Shown: positions 8,680 through 18,302, numbered from the stretch's first letter. The stretch is 62,011 nucleotides of DNA from an uncultured Marinobacter sp. (GCF_913055835.1 NZ_CAJXKQ010000024.1:1-62011), one strand, 5' to 3'. Numbers and translations: made by a program. Notes: generated from the sequence alone by a model not told the origin.

Positions 8680-10219
8680 TCTCACGTATTTTCCGGTAGA
8701 GGGGCTGGAGCTGGGGGTACATCTTCAGGTAAACCTCGGCGTAAAGCCGTTGGTAAAGGGCCCGGGTTTCTTCGTTGGGGTGGAATACATCGCCAACCCG
8801 GGTCATGTTTGCCACGGCCGTGTCGAAATCCGGATGAAGGCCCAGGCCCACCGCCGCATCGATGGCGGCGCCGAGCCCGGAGGTCTCATAGGTATGAGGC
8901 CTCTCTGCTGGCAACCCGAACACATCGGCAGTGAGCTGCATGGCTGCATCGCTCTGGGAACCACCGCCGGCCACTCGCAGCTTCCGGATCTTCACGCCAC
9001 TCCGCTTTTCGATTTTTTCTTTTCCCTCCCGCAGGGCGTAGGCAAGGCCTTCCAGAATCGCCCGGTAAATGTGGGAACGGGTATGAACATCGCCAAAACC
9101 GATGATCGAGCCTTTCGCTTCTGGCCCCGGCTGGCGCACGCCAGGTGACCAGTAGGGCTGTAGCATCAGGCCCATGGACCCTGGTGGCACCGCCCGAACC
9201 AGTTCATCGAACAGCGCTTCCGGCTCGATACCCCGTTCCTCGGCCAGTTTCTGTTCCCGCAGGCCGAATTCGCGCTTGAACCAGCTCACCATCCAGAAGC
9301 CCCGATAGATCATAACTTCCGTGGAATAATGACCGGGCAGGGCGGAGGGATAGGGCGGCATTAGCCGGATCGGCTCCACATACCGCTGGCTGGTGGTGTT
9401 GATGGTGGCGGTGGTGCCGTAGCTCATGCAGCCGATGTCGGGCGTCAGCCCGCCGGAGCCAAGAATCTCGCAGGCCTTGTCGGAGGCAGCGGCGATTACG
9501 GGCAGGCTTTTCGACAGGCCCAGGTGCACGCGTGCTTCGTCAGTCAGATGGCCCAGAGTTTCGCCGGGTGCCACGAGCTCAGGCAGCATGGATGGCTCAA
9601 TCGGCATGGTCTGCCATTTAAAATCCCGCTGGCCGGCCCAGCGGTGCTTTTTGTAGTCAAAGGGCAGGTAACCAACCTGGCTTCCGGTTGAGTCCCTGAA
9701 CTCCCCAGTCAGTCGGTAGTTAAGATAGCCGGAAAGCAAGAGAAAGTGCCGGGTTTGGGCCCAGATCTCGGGTTCGTTCTGGGCAATCCAGTTAGCCTGG
9801 GTCTTTTCCCGAAACCGGTTGATGGTGTCTTCCAGCCGTGCCAGTTTGAACAGCCATCCCCAGAGCCCTTTGACCGGGCCTTCCACATTTGCGTGGCGCT
9901 GGTCTAGCCAGATGATCGCGGGGCGCAGCGGCTGGCCGTTTTCATCAAGATTGATAACGGTGCCCCGTTGGGTCGTTACCGTGACGCCGGCAACCTGATC
10001 TGGTGTTGCCTCTGTGTTGTTCCAGAGCAACTTACAGGCTTCCCCGAGCTGTTCCCAGAAATACTCGGGGTGCTGCTCGGCCCAGCCGGGTTCTCTCGAG
10101 AAATAGGGCTCGATTTCCTGCTTGCCTTTGCCCACCAGGTTGCCCCGGGTATCAAACAGCAGTGCGCGAACGCTCTGGGTGCCATTGTCGATGGCCAGAA
10201 TCAGCGGCTCAGCCGGCAT
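8660..10219 (-). CDS. FGGY-family carbohydrate kinase, glycerol kinase-like
   Basis: A protein of 519 residues. The N-terminal DNGTQSVRALLFD is the FGGY phosphate-binding segment. TQRGTVINLDE, a WLDQR substrate loop and a C-terminal GGGSQSDAAMQLTADV signature complete the two actin-like lobes. It phosphorylates a polyol or sugar using ATP. Glycerol or an alkylglycerol-like compound is suggested by the GlpD-like and alkyl-DHAP-synthase-like genes immediately upstream. The start overlaps the GlpD-like stop by 11 bases, so the genes are coupled; a longer upstream frame is only a shadow of that gene. It is last in a three-gene operon and overlaps the dadA 3' end by 20 bases. Confidence 0.85.
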   Translation of the reverse strand: MPAEPLILAIDNGTQSVRALLFDTRGNLVGKGKQEIEPYFSREPGWAEQHPEYFWEQLGEACKLLWNNTEATPDQVAGVTVTTQRGTVINLDENGQPLRPAIIWLDQRHANVEGPVKGLWGWLFKLARLEDTINRFREKTQANWIAQNEPEIWAQTRHFLLLSGYLNYRLTGEFRDSTGSQVGYLPFDYKKHRWAGQRDFKWQTMPIEPSMLPELVAPGETLGHLTDEARVHLGLSKSLPVIAAASDKACEILGSGGLTPDIGCMSYGTTATINTTSQRYVEPIRLMPPYPSALPGHYSTEVMIYRGFWMVSWFKREFGLREQKLAEERGIEPEALFDELVRAVPPGSMGLMLQPYWSPGVRQPGPEAKGSIIGFGDVHTRSHIYRAILEGLAYALREGKEKIEKRSGVKIRKLRVAGGGSQSDAAMQLTADVFGLPAERPHTYETSGLGAAIDAAVGLGLHPDFDTAVANMTRVGDVFHPNEETRALYQRLYAEVYLKMYPQLQPLYRKIREITGYPR

Positions 10220-11810
10220 CGGAGGCCTCCCGGGGTGGCAGCGAATAGGCATTGTGATAGATCGCCAGGTACCGGGCCTGTTCGTCTTCCCAGCGCTTGT
10301 CGTCCCAGCCAAGCAGAGGCTGGCAGTGGCTGCGGATATCCGGCAGAAGCTGCTGGCCAGCATTCGGTAGCACCAGTCCCAATCGGGTTCGGCGCAAAAG
10401 CAGATCGTCCAGATGCTGAACGTCTTCTTTCTGGCAGGCCCAGCAGAGCTCTGCCCAGAGCAGATCGGAGGCCTGGTTCGGCGTGACAGGCTCCAGTGGG
10501 CCCGAAGCAAGAAGCTCCTCAAGCTCGGGGCCATAGAAGCCCTGCAGTCGCTGCCAGCACTGGTGGCCAATGGCCGCTGGCCTTGCTGAATCTTTTGTTG
10601 GCTGGAATACCGGTTCGGAGGCCGGCCGCAGAGCCTGCCCGACGTTACCGCCAAGTCCCCGGCTGAGCGCTTCCCGGGCGATAACCCGGAAGGTCGTGAG
10701 CTTGCCACCGGCGATGCTGACCAGCCCGCGGTCGCGCCGGAGTTCGTGTTCCCGGTTTTCCTTGGAAGGCGCCTTGCCCTTGCCATCAGTGACCACCGGC
10801 CGCACGCCGGCCCAGGTGGAGAGTATGTCGTCCCGGGTAATGGGGCTGCCCGGAAACAATCGTGAGGCGATTTTCAGCAGATAGGCGGTTTCCGCCTCGG
10901 AAATCACCGGCTCCTGATCCAGATTGCCGTCATGGTCCAGATCGGTGGTGCCGAGTACGGTCGTGCCCAGCCATGGGAAGGCAAACACCGGGCGGCCATC
11001 TTCCGGATGAAACAGGGAAACGGAGCAGGACACCGGCAGGCAGGACCAGGGGAGAACCAGATGGCTGCCGCGCAGGGGACGGATATGCATGGTGTTATCG
11101 GGAGTGTCGCCCGATTGCAGTCGATCGGCCCAGGCGCCGGTGGCGTTGATCACCAGGGGCGTGGAAATCTCGATGGGGGTACCGTTTTCCTCCGGCTGAA
11201 TCAGCAAGCCCGATACTTGCCCATCATCACTGCGCCTCACTTTGAGCGCGCGGGTGTAATTCAGGCAGATTGCTCCATCCCGGCGCGCCTCAGCTATCAA
11301 CCGCAGCACCAGTCTGGAGTCATCGGTAACCGCATCGGTAAAGCCGCTTGCGCCGGCCAGGTTTTCCCCGGTCAGGCCCGGCACCCAGAGCATGGATTCG
11401 GCCGGGGTCAGAAAGTGCCGGCTGCGGTTGCGGGCAATGAAATCGTAAACCCGCAGCAGGGTCTGGAAGAGTCTGGGCCCGGGGAACTGGCCTTTGAAAT
11501 GGGGCATGATAAACCGCAGGGGATCGATTAGCCCCGGTGCCTCCCCCATCAAACGTTCCCGCTCGCGTACCGCGTCCCGGGTAAGACCGTAATGCCCGCT
11601 GCCCAGGTACCGGAGGCCGCCGTGCACCATCTTCGAGGACCGGCTGGAGGTGCCCCAGGAAAAATCCTTCTGTTCCACCAGCAGGGTGCGCAGGCCGCTG
11701 CCTGCCGCTTCCCGGGCAACGCCGGCACCGGTGATGCCGCCGCCGACCACCACCACATCAAAGTCGTTGGTCCCTGAACGCAGCGCATCGAGGGTTTCGG
11801 TCCGGGTCAT
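10209..11810 (-). CDS. GlpD-like glycerol-3-phosphate dehydrogenase (FAD)
   Basis: A protein of 533 residues. It has a Rossmann FAD motif GGGITGAGVA near residue 20, the GlpD signature SSRSSKMVHGGLRYL, a central PLRGSHLVLPW region and the C-terminal substrate site STWAGVRP plus AGGKLTTFR. It would oxidise glycerol-3-phosphate or an analogue to the keto form at the membrane, feeding electrons to quinone. I chose the ATG preceded by GGGAG at seven bases; an alternative start at 11840 overlaps the upstream stop as ATGA. It sits between the alkyl-DHAP-synthase-like and kinase genes. It may be a paralogue specialised for this operon rather than the main housekeeping GlpD. Confidence 0.85.
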   Translation of the reverse strand: MTRTETLDALRSGTNDFDVVVVGGGITGAGVAREAAGSGLRTLLVEQKDFSWGTSSRSSKMVHGGLRYLGSGHYGLTRDAVRERERLMGEAPGLIDPLRFIMPHFKGQFPGPRLFQTLLRVYDFIARNRSRHFLTPAESMLWVPGLTGENLAGASGFTDAVTDDSRLVLRLIAEARRDGAICLNYTRALKVRRSDDGQVSGLLIQPEENGTPIEISTPLVINATGAWADRLQSGDTPDNTMHIRPLRGSHLVLPWSCLPVSCSVSLFHPEDGRPVFAFPWLGTTVLGTTDLDHDGNLDQEPVISEAETAYLLKIASRLFPGSPITRDDILSTWAGVRPVVTDGKGKAPSKENREHELRRDRGLVSIAGGKLTTFRVIAREALSRGLGGNVGQALRPASEPVFQPTKDSARPAAIGHQCWQRLQGFYGPELEELLASGPLEPVTPNQASDLLWAELCWACQKEDVQHLDDLLLRRTRLGLVLPNAGQQLLPDIRSHCQPLLGWDDKRWEDEQARYLAIYHNAYSLPPREASDAG

Positions 11811-11836
11811 CGCGGGTCTCCCATTTGGCGGTACGC

Positions 11837-13441
11837 TCATTTGAGCAGGGTTTCCGGGTTCAGGATGGCGTTCGGGTCGAAGGTGTTGCACAGGGAGCGG
11901 ATGGCGTGCATTCCCAGTTCACCTTTCTCTACCGGCAGGTAAGGGGCGTGATCTTTGCCAACACCATGCTGATGGCTGATGGTGCCGCGATTGTTCACGA
12001 TCAGTTCGGATGTGCTGGTCTTGAGCTTTTGCCAGCGCGCGAGGGTTTCTTCGTAGCTGTCGCCCACCCGGAACACATAGGTGGTGTAGATGCTGCAGCC
12101 CTGGCTGTAGAAGTGGGACAGGTGGGTGAACACGTGGGTGTTCTCCTGCTGATCCGTCAGGCCCTCCCGAAGATTGGTCTCGATCAGCGCCAGCAGATTG
12201 TCGACGTTGTCCCAGTCTGTGGCGGTCTCCAGGGTGTCCACCGCGTAGCCCATCTGCCAGAGAGCCTCCCGCAGGTAGGGCATGGTGAAGCGCTTGGCCG
12301 CCCACTTGTCGCCAAGCCGGGTGCCGGTGTAGACACCGTTCCGGGCCTTGCAGATACGGCGGGCCTCTTTCAGCGCATTGCGGGTCTGGTGCCGGCTGCC
12401 GGTGACGCCGAAGGTCATCATGCACTTACCGGTACCGGCACCCCGCAGCGAAAGGAAGCGCTCTAGCATGCCGATCAGTCTGGGGTGGCCGGCCAAGGCA
12501 AGCTGGGTTTCGGTCTCTACCGAGTTGCTGAGCCGGAGCATGGACAGCTGTGTGCGGTTCTGGACCAACTGGCGGCTGGCAGTGCGCGCGCTTTCCCAAT
12601 CCGGGAAGAAAACCACATGGAAACTCTCGTGTTCTGGCAGGGGGGTTACCCGAACTTTCACCTCCGTGATCAGCCCCATACGGCCCTCCGAGCCAAGGAT
12701 CATTTCCCGGATATCGGGGCCGGCACTGGAAGCAGGAATGGTGGGCAGGTTAAGGGTGCCTTGCAGGGTTTCGACGCGGCCACCGGCGAACAGTTGTTCA
12801 ATGCGGCCATAGCGCAGGGACTGCTGGCCACTGGAGCGGGAGGCCACCCAGCCGCCCACGGTGGACAGCTCGAAAGACTGCGGAAAATGCCCCAGCGTAT
12901 AGCCGTGAGCCCGGAGCTGGGACTCCACCAGAGGACCGGGCGTACCTGCGCCGAACGTTGCGATCTGGCTTTCCGGGTCCAGATCCAGCAGCCGGTTCAT
13001 CTTGCCCATATCCACGGTCAGCACCGGCTTGCCCTTGTCCATGGGGTTTATATGCCCGGCTACGCTGGTGCCACCGCCGTAGGGGATCAGGTGAATACTC
13101 TGCTCGGCGGCCCAGGCAAGCAGGGCTTGAACGTCGTCGCTGGTGGTAGGGAAGGCAACGCCATCGGGAAAAGCACCAAACTCGCCGCTGCGCATGGCCA
13201 GCCAGTCAGCAAGGCTCTGGCCGCGGGCATGCCGTACCCGGGCTTCCGGGGTGGTGTCGATCAGTGCTTTCAGTGCCGCCGGCGGGTTCAGGCGGGTGGC
13301 CGGCACTTTGGCGCAGACTGATTCCAGGGTGGCGTCCCTAAGCGGGCGGCCGTTACCGATACGGGCGGCCAGAAAGTCCTGGCCCTGTTCCGGCATCGCC
13401 AGATTGAATCCTTCATCACCCCAGCCGTTCCAGCGTCGCAT
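11837..13441 (-). CDS. FAD-binding oxidase related to alkyl-DHAP synthase
   Basis: A protein of 534 residues. The PCMH-type FAD domain shows PYGGGTSVAGH near residue 120 and GGWVASRSSGQQSLRYG near 200. The C-terminal half has SHFYSQGCSIYTTY and HQHGVGKDH, the histidine-rich active-site motifs of alkyldihydroxyacetonephosphate synthase (AGPS). In eukaryotes AGPS makes the ether bond of plasmalogens from acyl-DHAP and a fatty alcohol; bacterial relatives are mostly uncharacterised and may act on D-lactate-like or glycerol-ether substrates. It is first in an operon with a GlpD-like dehydrogenase and an FGGY kinase. Ether-lipid chemistry is inference from family plus context. Confidence 0.82.
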   Translation of the reverse strand: MRRWNGWGDEGFNLAMPEQGQDFLAARIGNGRPLRDATLESVCAKVPATRLNPPAALKALIDTTPEARVRHARGQSLADWLAMRSGEFGAFPDGVAFPTTSDDVQALLAWAAEQSIHLIPYGGGTSVAGHINPMDKGKPVLTVDMGKMNRLLDLDPESQIATFGAGTPGPLVESQLRAHGYTLGHFPQSFELSTVGGWVASRSSGQQSLRYGRIEQLFAGGRVETLQGTLNLPTIPASSAGPDIREMILGSEGRMGLITEVKVRVTPLPEHESFHVVFFPDWESARTASRQLVQNRTQLSMLRLSNSVETETQLALAGHPRLIGMLERFLSLRGAGTGKCMMTFGVTGSRHQTRNALKEARRICKARNGVYTGTRLGDKWAAKRFTMPYLREALWQMGYAVDTLETATDWDNVDNLLALIETNLREGLTDQQENTHVFTHLSHFYSQGCSIYTTYVFRVGDSYEETLARWQKLKTSTSELIVNNRGTISHQHGVGKDHAPYLPVEKGELGMHAIRSLCNTFDPNAILNPETLLK

Positions 13442-13562
13442 GTGTTTCAGTCTCCAGATTAAAAACGAGTGTGGCGAATTCTAGCGGGTCTGTGCCGTGT
13501 GCTGATGTCGCTTGGCGTCAGTCGCGTTGTCATTTGCCGCCAGGCAGTACTGGATATCAAGC

Positions 13563-14225
13563 TCAGGGACGGAGTGACTCCGTCAGACGGCTGTTCAGGT
13601 CCTGCCACCGGGAAAGTCGCCCCGCGTCGCCGATTCGGGTACGCGCTCCGCTGGACTGATTGAGCCAGAGGCCCTCGCCGTTGAAGCTGTAAACCGGTTC
13701 AAGATCAGTGCGTTGGGATGCAGGCTTGATGTCGTTTATAAGGTTGTCCAGGATAAGGGGATCGGCGTCCGGCTCCGGGTACCATGCCAGAACCATGTGA
13801 GCCTGGTTCAGCTCAAGCGCTTTGACATACACAATACGCAATTGGTCATCGGGCACGCCCATGGACTTGAGGGTCAGGTATTTGGCGATGGAAAAATCCT
13901 CGCAATCGCCGCCGTTGGTGGTGAGCAATTCCACCGGGGTTGCCCAGTAGTCCTCCTCGCCCCAGTGGCGGATATCGCTGACAAACGTCACCCGGTTGAA
14001 GAAGGAGTTGACCAAGCGGAGCTGCCGGTCGATGGGGGCGTTGGCAGCCAGCGCGTGGAGGCGTTGCCAGTTTTCCAGCCGTTGGTGGGCTTCGGTGCCG
14101 AATTCTTCCTGGACATAGTTCATCAGGCGAGAGCCAAGTTCAAAGGCTCCCACTACGGAGACCACAAGCAATAACGCAGGCAGCAGACTGGAACGGCGGC
14201 GAATCTGGATAGCGGCCGTTTCCAT
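13563..14225 (-). CDS. LapG-like transglutaminase-fold cysteine protease
   Basis: A protein of 220 residues with an N-terminal membrane segment or signal (about 12-32). The bacterial transglutaminase-like cysteine protease triad is visible: Cys108 in GGDCED, His143 in QAHMVLAW and Asp160 in ILDN. LapG-type enzymes act in the periplasm and cleave large adhesins from the cell surface when the cyclic-di-GMP receptor LapD releases them. No LapD or adhesin gene is adjacent. Instead it follows gspC by eight bases, so the two appear co-transcribed. The target could be an adhesin elsewhere or something linked to secretion. The start is preceded by TGAGG. Confidence 0.83.
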   Translation of the reverse strand: METAAIQIRRRSSLLPALLLVVSVVGAFELGSRLMNYVQEEFGTEAHQRLENWQRLHALAANAPIDRQLRLVNSFFNRVTFVSDIRHWGEEDYWATPVELLTTNGGDCEDFSIAKYLTLKSMGVPDDQLRIVYVKALELNQAHMVLAWYPEPDADPLILDNLINDIKPASQRTDLEPVYSFNGEGLWLNQSSGARTRIGDAGRLSRWQDLNSRLTESLRP

Positions 14226-14233
14226 GGGGCGCC

Positions 14234-14884
14234 TCAGTTATTGTTCCGTAGACGTTCCCTGAGCTGCTCAAGGCGCCGGCGGATTTCCTCCCGGCGCTGC
14301 TCACCGCTGGTCGCGGAGGTGGGCGCTCTCGAGGGCGAGGGAGATGCAGCCTGCCGGGCCTCAGCGGCGGGCTCGTCCTGCTGGTCGGCAGTGAAGGACA
14401 TGCCGCTGCGGTCTTCGGATTCCGGGAAATACAGGTTTTCGAGTTTGCCGGAGCGTTCGATGATTACCCGATTCGGGTGTACCGAGCGCAGCTTGGCGTT
14501 GCCGGGCAATTCATCACCCACCAGGTAGGCTTCGGTTTTGCTCTTGTCATCTTCGATCAGCGCGCTGCCAGGGAACTCGCCATCGGCCGCCAAAACGCCG
14601 CGAAGGAACAATCGAAGGTTGGTTTCGGGCAGGTTTTCGGTATCGATTTCCGCGGGCGCGCTGGTGCCCGAAGCGGCCCCGAACAGGTCCAGGGACGACA
14701 GGTTTACACTGGGTGGCTCGCGCCCGGCAGCCGGATCGGAGACCAATGGCTGCACAGAGTCGAAAGTTCCTTGTTGGCTTTCCATTTGCCAGAAACGGTA
14801 ACCCTGCCAGGCTGTCAGGGCGACCATGGCAGCCCCTGCCACAAGCGCAAGAATCAGGGGAAGCCGTTCATTGTTTAGGAGCAT
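14234..14884 (-). CDS. gspC: Type II secretion protein GspC, short form
   Basis: A protein of 216 residues. A cytoplasmic stub and one transmembrane helix (about 9-28) are followed by a linker and the GspC homology region (about 55-160, with LDLFG near its start and NLRLFLRGVLAA...SALIEDD, then YLVGDELPGNAKLRSVHPNRVIIERSG split across it). The homology region links the inner-membrane platform to the GspD secretin. The usual C-terminal PDZ or long coiled coil is missing; there is only a short charged helix (REEIRRRLEQLRERL). It is divergent from gspE, which is the usual partner operon here. Confidence 0.85.
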   Translation of the reverse strand: MLLNNERLPLILALVAGAAMVALTAWQGYRFWQMESQQGTFDSVQPLVSDPAAGREPPSVNLSSLDLFGAASGTSAPAEIDTENLPETNLRLFLRGVLAADGEFPGSALIEDDKSKTEAYLVGDELPGNAKLRSVHPNRVIIERSGKLENLYFPESEDRSGMSFTADQQDEPAAEARQAASPSPSRAPTSATSGEQRREEIRRRLEQLRERLRNNN

Positions 14885-15050
14885 TGATCATCCTGAATGC
14901 AAGTTTGTGGGCCGGGAAAAAGCTCACAGGTTATCAGACTGCAACGTTTTATTGGCAGTATAGTGTATAGAGTTATTCAGCGGGTCCATATCCTGTGGTA
15001 GCCTTTCTGAATTAGTTGAATCGAAAAGGGTTTCACGAACGAGGACGACC

Positions 15051-16559
15051 TTGAACACAGACACTGAACTTCAGCCGCAGGATGCTCCGCTGGGCCGTCT
15101 TCCGTTTACTTTTGCCAAGCGCAACGGAGTGATCCTGACCCGTTCGGATGCCGGCGAGCCGGTTATTCTGGTTCGCCCTGGCGCATCCCATTCGGCGCTG
15201 GCGGAGGCGAACCGTATCAGTGGCGGTCGGGCCCGTTTTGCCACCATTGATCCCGATCGGTTCGATCAGGCCCTGAATTCCGCCTACCAGAATGATTCCG
15301 CCGAAGCCATGCAGATGGTGGAAGGCATCGGCGACGATATGGATCTTGCCTCACTGGCGGATTCGGTGCCGGAAACCGAGGATTTGCTGGAGCAGGAAGA
15401 CGATGCGCCGATTATCCGACTCATAAACGCCATCCTGACCGAGGCAGTGAAAACCAGCGCCTCGGACGTTCACATCGAAACCTATGAAAAGCGGCTGGTG
15501 GTTCGTTTCAGGGTGGATGGCGTGTTGCGGGAAGTGGTGGAGCCCAAGCGGGCCCTGGCGCCGTTGCTGGTGTCCCGGATCAAGGTTATGGCGAAGCTGG
15601 ATATTGCCGAGAAGCGCGTGCCCCAGGACGGCCGTATCGCGCTCCGGGTGGCCGGGCGTGAAGTGGATATCCGGGTGTCTACCATGCCGTCTTCCAGTGG
15701 TGAGCGGGTGGTTCTGCGTTTGCTGGACAAGCAGGCCGGAGCCATACGGCTGGAGTCTCTCGGCATGGCAGGGCCGGACCTGAAGGTTCTGCGCAAACTG
15801 ATCTACCGCCCTTATGGAATCCTGCTGGTGACCGGCCCGACCGGTTCCGGTAAATCCACCACACTTTATGCCTCGCTGCAGGAAATCAACGATCGCAGCC
15901 GCAACATCCTGACCGTTGAAGACCCCATCGAGTACAACCTGCCGGGGATTGGCCAGACCCAGGTCAACACCAAAGTGGACATGACCTTTGCCCGGGGCCT
16001 TCGTGCCATTCTGCGCCAGGACCCCGATGTGGTGATGATCGGTGAGATCCGGGATCTGGAGACAGCAGAAATTGCCGTACAGGCGAGTCTGACGGGCCAC
16101 CTGGTTCTCTCCACACTGCACACCAACACCGCCGTTGGCGCCATTACCCGGCTTATGGACATGGGCATCGAGCCCTTCCTGATTTCATCAAGCCTGGTGG
16201 GCATTGTTGCCCAGCGGCTGGTGCGGGTCCTGTGCAAGGAATGCCGGGAACCCTACACACCAACCGAAGAGCACTGCGAGTTCCTGCAGCAGGATCCCGC
16301 CTATCCGCCCACGATTTACCGGGCAACCGGTTGCAGCCATTGCAACCAGCTGGGTTACCGCGGCCGTATTGGTATCTACGAAGTGGTGGAGATATCCGAG
16401 GAAATCAGCTCGCTCATCCACAAACGTGCCGGCGAGCTGGATCTGGAAAAGGTTGCCCGCCAGCATGGCCCGAGCATTCACGCAGACGGTGTGCAAAAAA
16501 TCCTCGATGGTGTGACCACGGTGGAAGAAGTGCTCCGCGTTACGCACCGGGGTCAGTAA
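15051..16559 (+). CDS. gspE: Type II secretion ATPase GspE
   Basis: A protein of 502 residues and the hexameric ATPase that powers pseudopilus assembly. It shows a Walker A GPTGSGKST with Lys268, an Asp box, Walker B MIGEIRD, a His box and a zinc-binding tetracysteine module (CKEC near 400 and CSHC near 428). The N-terminal domain is shorter than in some GspE proteins. The start is a TTG eight bases after AGGA; no ATG is available before the conserved N-terminus. It is first of a nine-gene gsp operon. Confidence 0.95.
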   Translation: MNTDTELQPQDAPLGRLPFTFAKRNGVILTRSDAGEPVILVRPGASHSALAEANRISGGRARFATIDPDRFDQALNSAYQNDSAEAMQMVEGIGDDMDLASLADSVPETEDLLEQEDDAPIIRLINAILTEAVKTSASDVHIETYEKRLVVRFRVDGVLREVVEPKRALAPLLVSRIKVMAKLDIAEKRVPQDGRIALRVAGREVDIRVSTMPSSSGERVVLRLLDKQAGAIRLESLGMAGPDLKVLRKLIYRPYGILLVTGPTGSGKSTTLYASLQEINDRSRNILTVEDPIEYNLPGIGQTQVNTKVDMTFARGLRAILRQDPDVVMIGEIRDLETAEIAVQASLTGHLVLSTLHTNTAVGAITRLMDMGIEPFLISSSLVGIVAQRLVRVLCKECREPYTPTEEHCEFLQQDPAYPPTIYRATGCSHCNQLGYRGRIGIYEVVEISEEISSLIHKRAGELDLEKVARQHGPSIHADGVQKILDGVTTVEEVLRVTHRGQ

Positions 16560-16562
16560 ATC

Positions 16563-17774
16563 ATGCCGGCTTATGAATACAAGGCGCTCGATTCCCGGGG
16601 CAAGCAGAAACATGGCGTGGTTGAGGCGGATGCTCCGAGAGCGGTCCGCCAGCAACTCCGGGAGCGTGGCCTGACGCCACTGGCCGTTGAGCCGGCAGCG
16701 GAAAAGCAGGCACGAAGCAACCCGTTGAGCAGCCGGGGTTCTCTGGCCGCTGCCGATCTGGCTCTGGTTACCCGCCAGCTGGCAACGCTGATTCAATCAG
16801 GTATTCCCATTGAGCAGGCGCTCTCGGCGGCGGCCCAGCAGTCTCCGAAACCCAGGATACGCAGCATGCTGATCGCTATCCGGGCCAAGGTCATGGAAGG
16901 CTACACTCTGGCAGACAGCCTGGGTGAGTTTCCGAGAGCGTTCCCGAGACTGTATCGCTCTACCATTGCCGCAGGGGAGCACGCCGGCCATCTGGACCTG
17001 GTACTCAACCGGCTGGCGGATTACACCGAAAGCCGTCAGGAGGCGCGCCAGAAGATTCAGCTGGCGGCGATTTATCCCATCATTCTGAGTATTGTTGCCA
17101 TTGCCATCGTGGTGTTCCTGCTGACCTATGTGGTTCCGGACATCATTGATGTGTTTTTGAAGCAGGGGCAAGAGTTGCCAACGCTGACCATGGCGATGCT
17201 TGCCGTGTCGGAATTTCTGGCCGATTACGGTGTCTACCTGTTTATATTGCTGGTCGGTGCACTGATGGTGTTCCGGTTCTTCCTGACCAAGCCTGGTTTC
17301 CGGCTCCGGTTTCACAAGCGTTTGCTACATTTGCCACTGTTCGCCGGGATGGTTCGCGGGGTGAATACCGCCCGGTATGCCAGTACCCTGAGTATTCTGA
17401 CCACCAGTGGTGTACCGCTGGTAGAGGCGATGCGCATTGCCGGTGAGGTGCTTTCCAACGACTTTCTGAGACAGGAATTGAGAGATGCGGCCAGAAAGGT
17501 AAGCGAAGGCGGCTCGCTTCACCGTTCCCTCGACCAGACCGGTTATTTCCCGCCGATGATGCTACACATGATCGCCAGCGGGGAGGCCAGCGGTGAACTG
17601 GACAGCATGCTGGAGCGGACCGCCCGCATGCAGGAAAACACCCTGCAGTCGAAAATCGCCGCGATTGTGGGGCTGTTTGAGCCCATGATGCTGCTGGTGA
17701 TGGGCGTGGTGGTGCTGATCATTGTGTTGGCGATCATGCTACCGATATTGAATATGAGTAATCTCGTGGGATAG
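16563..17774 (+). CDS. gspF: Type II secretion inner-membrane platform protein GspF
   Basis: A protein of 403 residues with two T2SSF cytoplasmic four-helix domains (about 65-190 and 270-390) and three transmembrane segments (about 170-195, 220-240, 370-400). The N-terminal MPAYEYKALDSRGK is typical. GspF is the polytopic core of the platform that contacts GspE and GspL. It starts three bases after the gspE stop. Confidence 0.95.
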   Translation: MPAYEYKALDSRGKQKHGVVEADAPRAVRQQLRERGLTPLAVEPAAEKQARSNPLSSRGSLAAADLALVTRQLATLIQSGIPIEQALSAAAQQSPKPRIRSMLIAIRAKVMEGYTLADSLGEFPRAFPRLYRSTIAAGEHAGHLDLVLNRLADYTESRQEARQKIQLAAIYPIILSIVAIAIVVFLLTYVVPDIIDVFLKQGQELPTLTMAMLAVSEFLADYGVYLFILLVGALMVFRFFLTKPGFRLRFHKRLLHLPLFAGMVRGVNTARYASTLSILTTSGVPLVEAMRIAGEVLSNDFLRQELRDAARKVSEGGSLHRSLDQTGYFPPMMLHMIASGEASGELDSMLERTARMQENTLQSKIAAIVGLFEPMMLLVMGVVVLIIVLAIMLPILNMSNLVG

Positions 17775-17843
17775 AAACCCGCGCCGGATTGTCAGGAGAC
17801 ACATCCGAACCGAAAGCAATCCTTGCCAATGACGAGTGAGACA

Positions 17844-18296
17844 ATGACGATCAAGAACCTGAATATGCACAACCGCAGCCGTGGCTTCACACTGATTGAA
17901 ATCATGGTGGTTATGGTGATCCTTGGCCTGCTGGTGGCCATCGTGGCACCGAACATCATGGGCCGGAGTGATCAGGCAAAGGTCACCGTGGCGGAAACCC
18001 AGTTGAGCAACATTGCCAATGCGCTGGACCTCTATCGCCTGGATAACAGCCATTACCCGTCTACCCAGCAGGGCCTTGAAGCACTGGTCTCGAAGCCCAG
18101 TGGCAGCCCCGAACCCAAGAACTGGAACCCGGACGGTTACCTGAAGAGTGTTCCGGAGGATCCCTGGGGCTCTGAATACCAGTACGTGAGTCCGGGCACC
18201 GAGGGCCCTTATGATCTGTATTCCTACGGCTCGGATGGCCAGGAAGGCGGCGACGGCGACGCGGCTGATATCAGCGTCTGGAATACCGAGGGCTAA
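17844..18296 (+). CDS. gspG: Major pseudopilin GspG
   Basis: A protein of 150 residues. A prepilin leader of 14 residues ends in Gly before FTLIEIMVV, with the conserved Glu at +5 for processing by the prepilin peptidase. The C-terminal YGSDGQEGGDGDA loop is the expected calcium-binding region. GspG polymerises into the pseudopilus. Several in-frame starts exist (17823 TTG, 17829, 17844, 17865); I chose 17844, preceded by GAGTGAG, but the leader length is uncertain. Confidence 0.93.
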   Translation: MTIKNLNMHNRSRGFTLIEIMVVMVILGLLVAIVAPNIMGRSDQAKVTVAETQLSNIANALDLYRLDNSHYPSTQQGLEALVSKPSGSPEPKNWNPDGYLKSVPEDPWGSEYQYVSPGTEGPYDLYSYGSDGQEGGDGDAADISVWNTEG

Positions 18297-18302
18297 AGTA
18301 CT

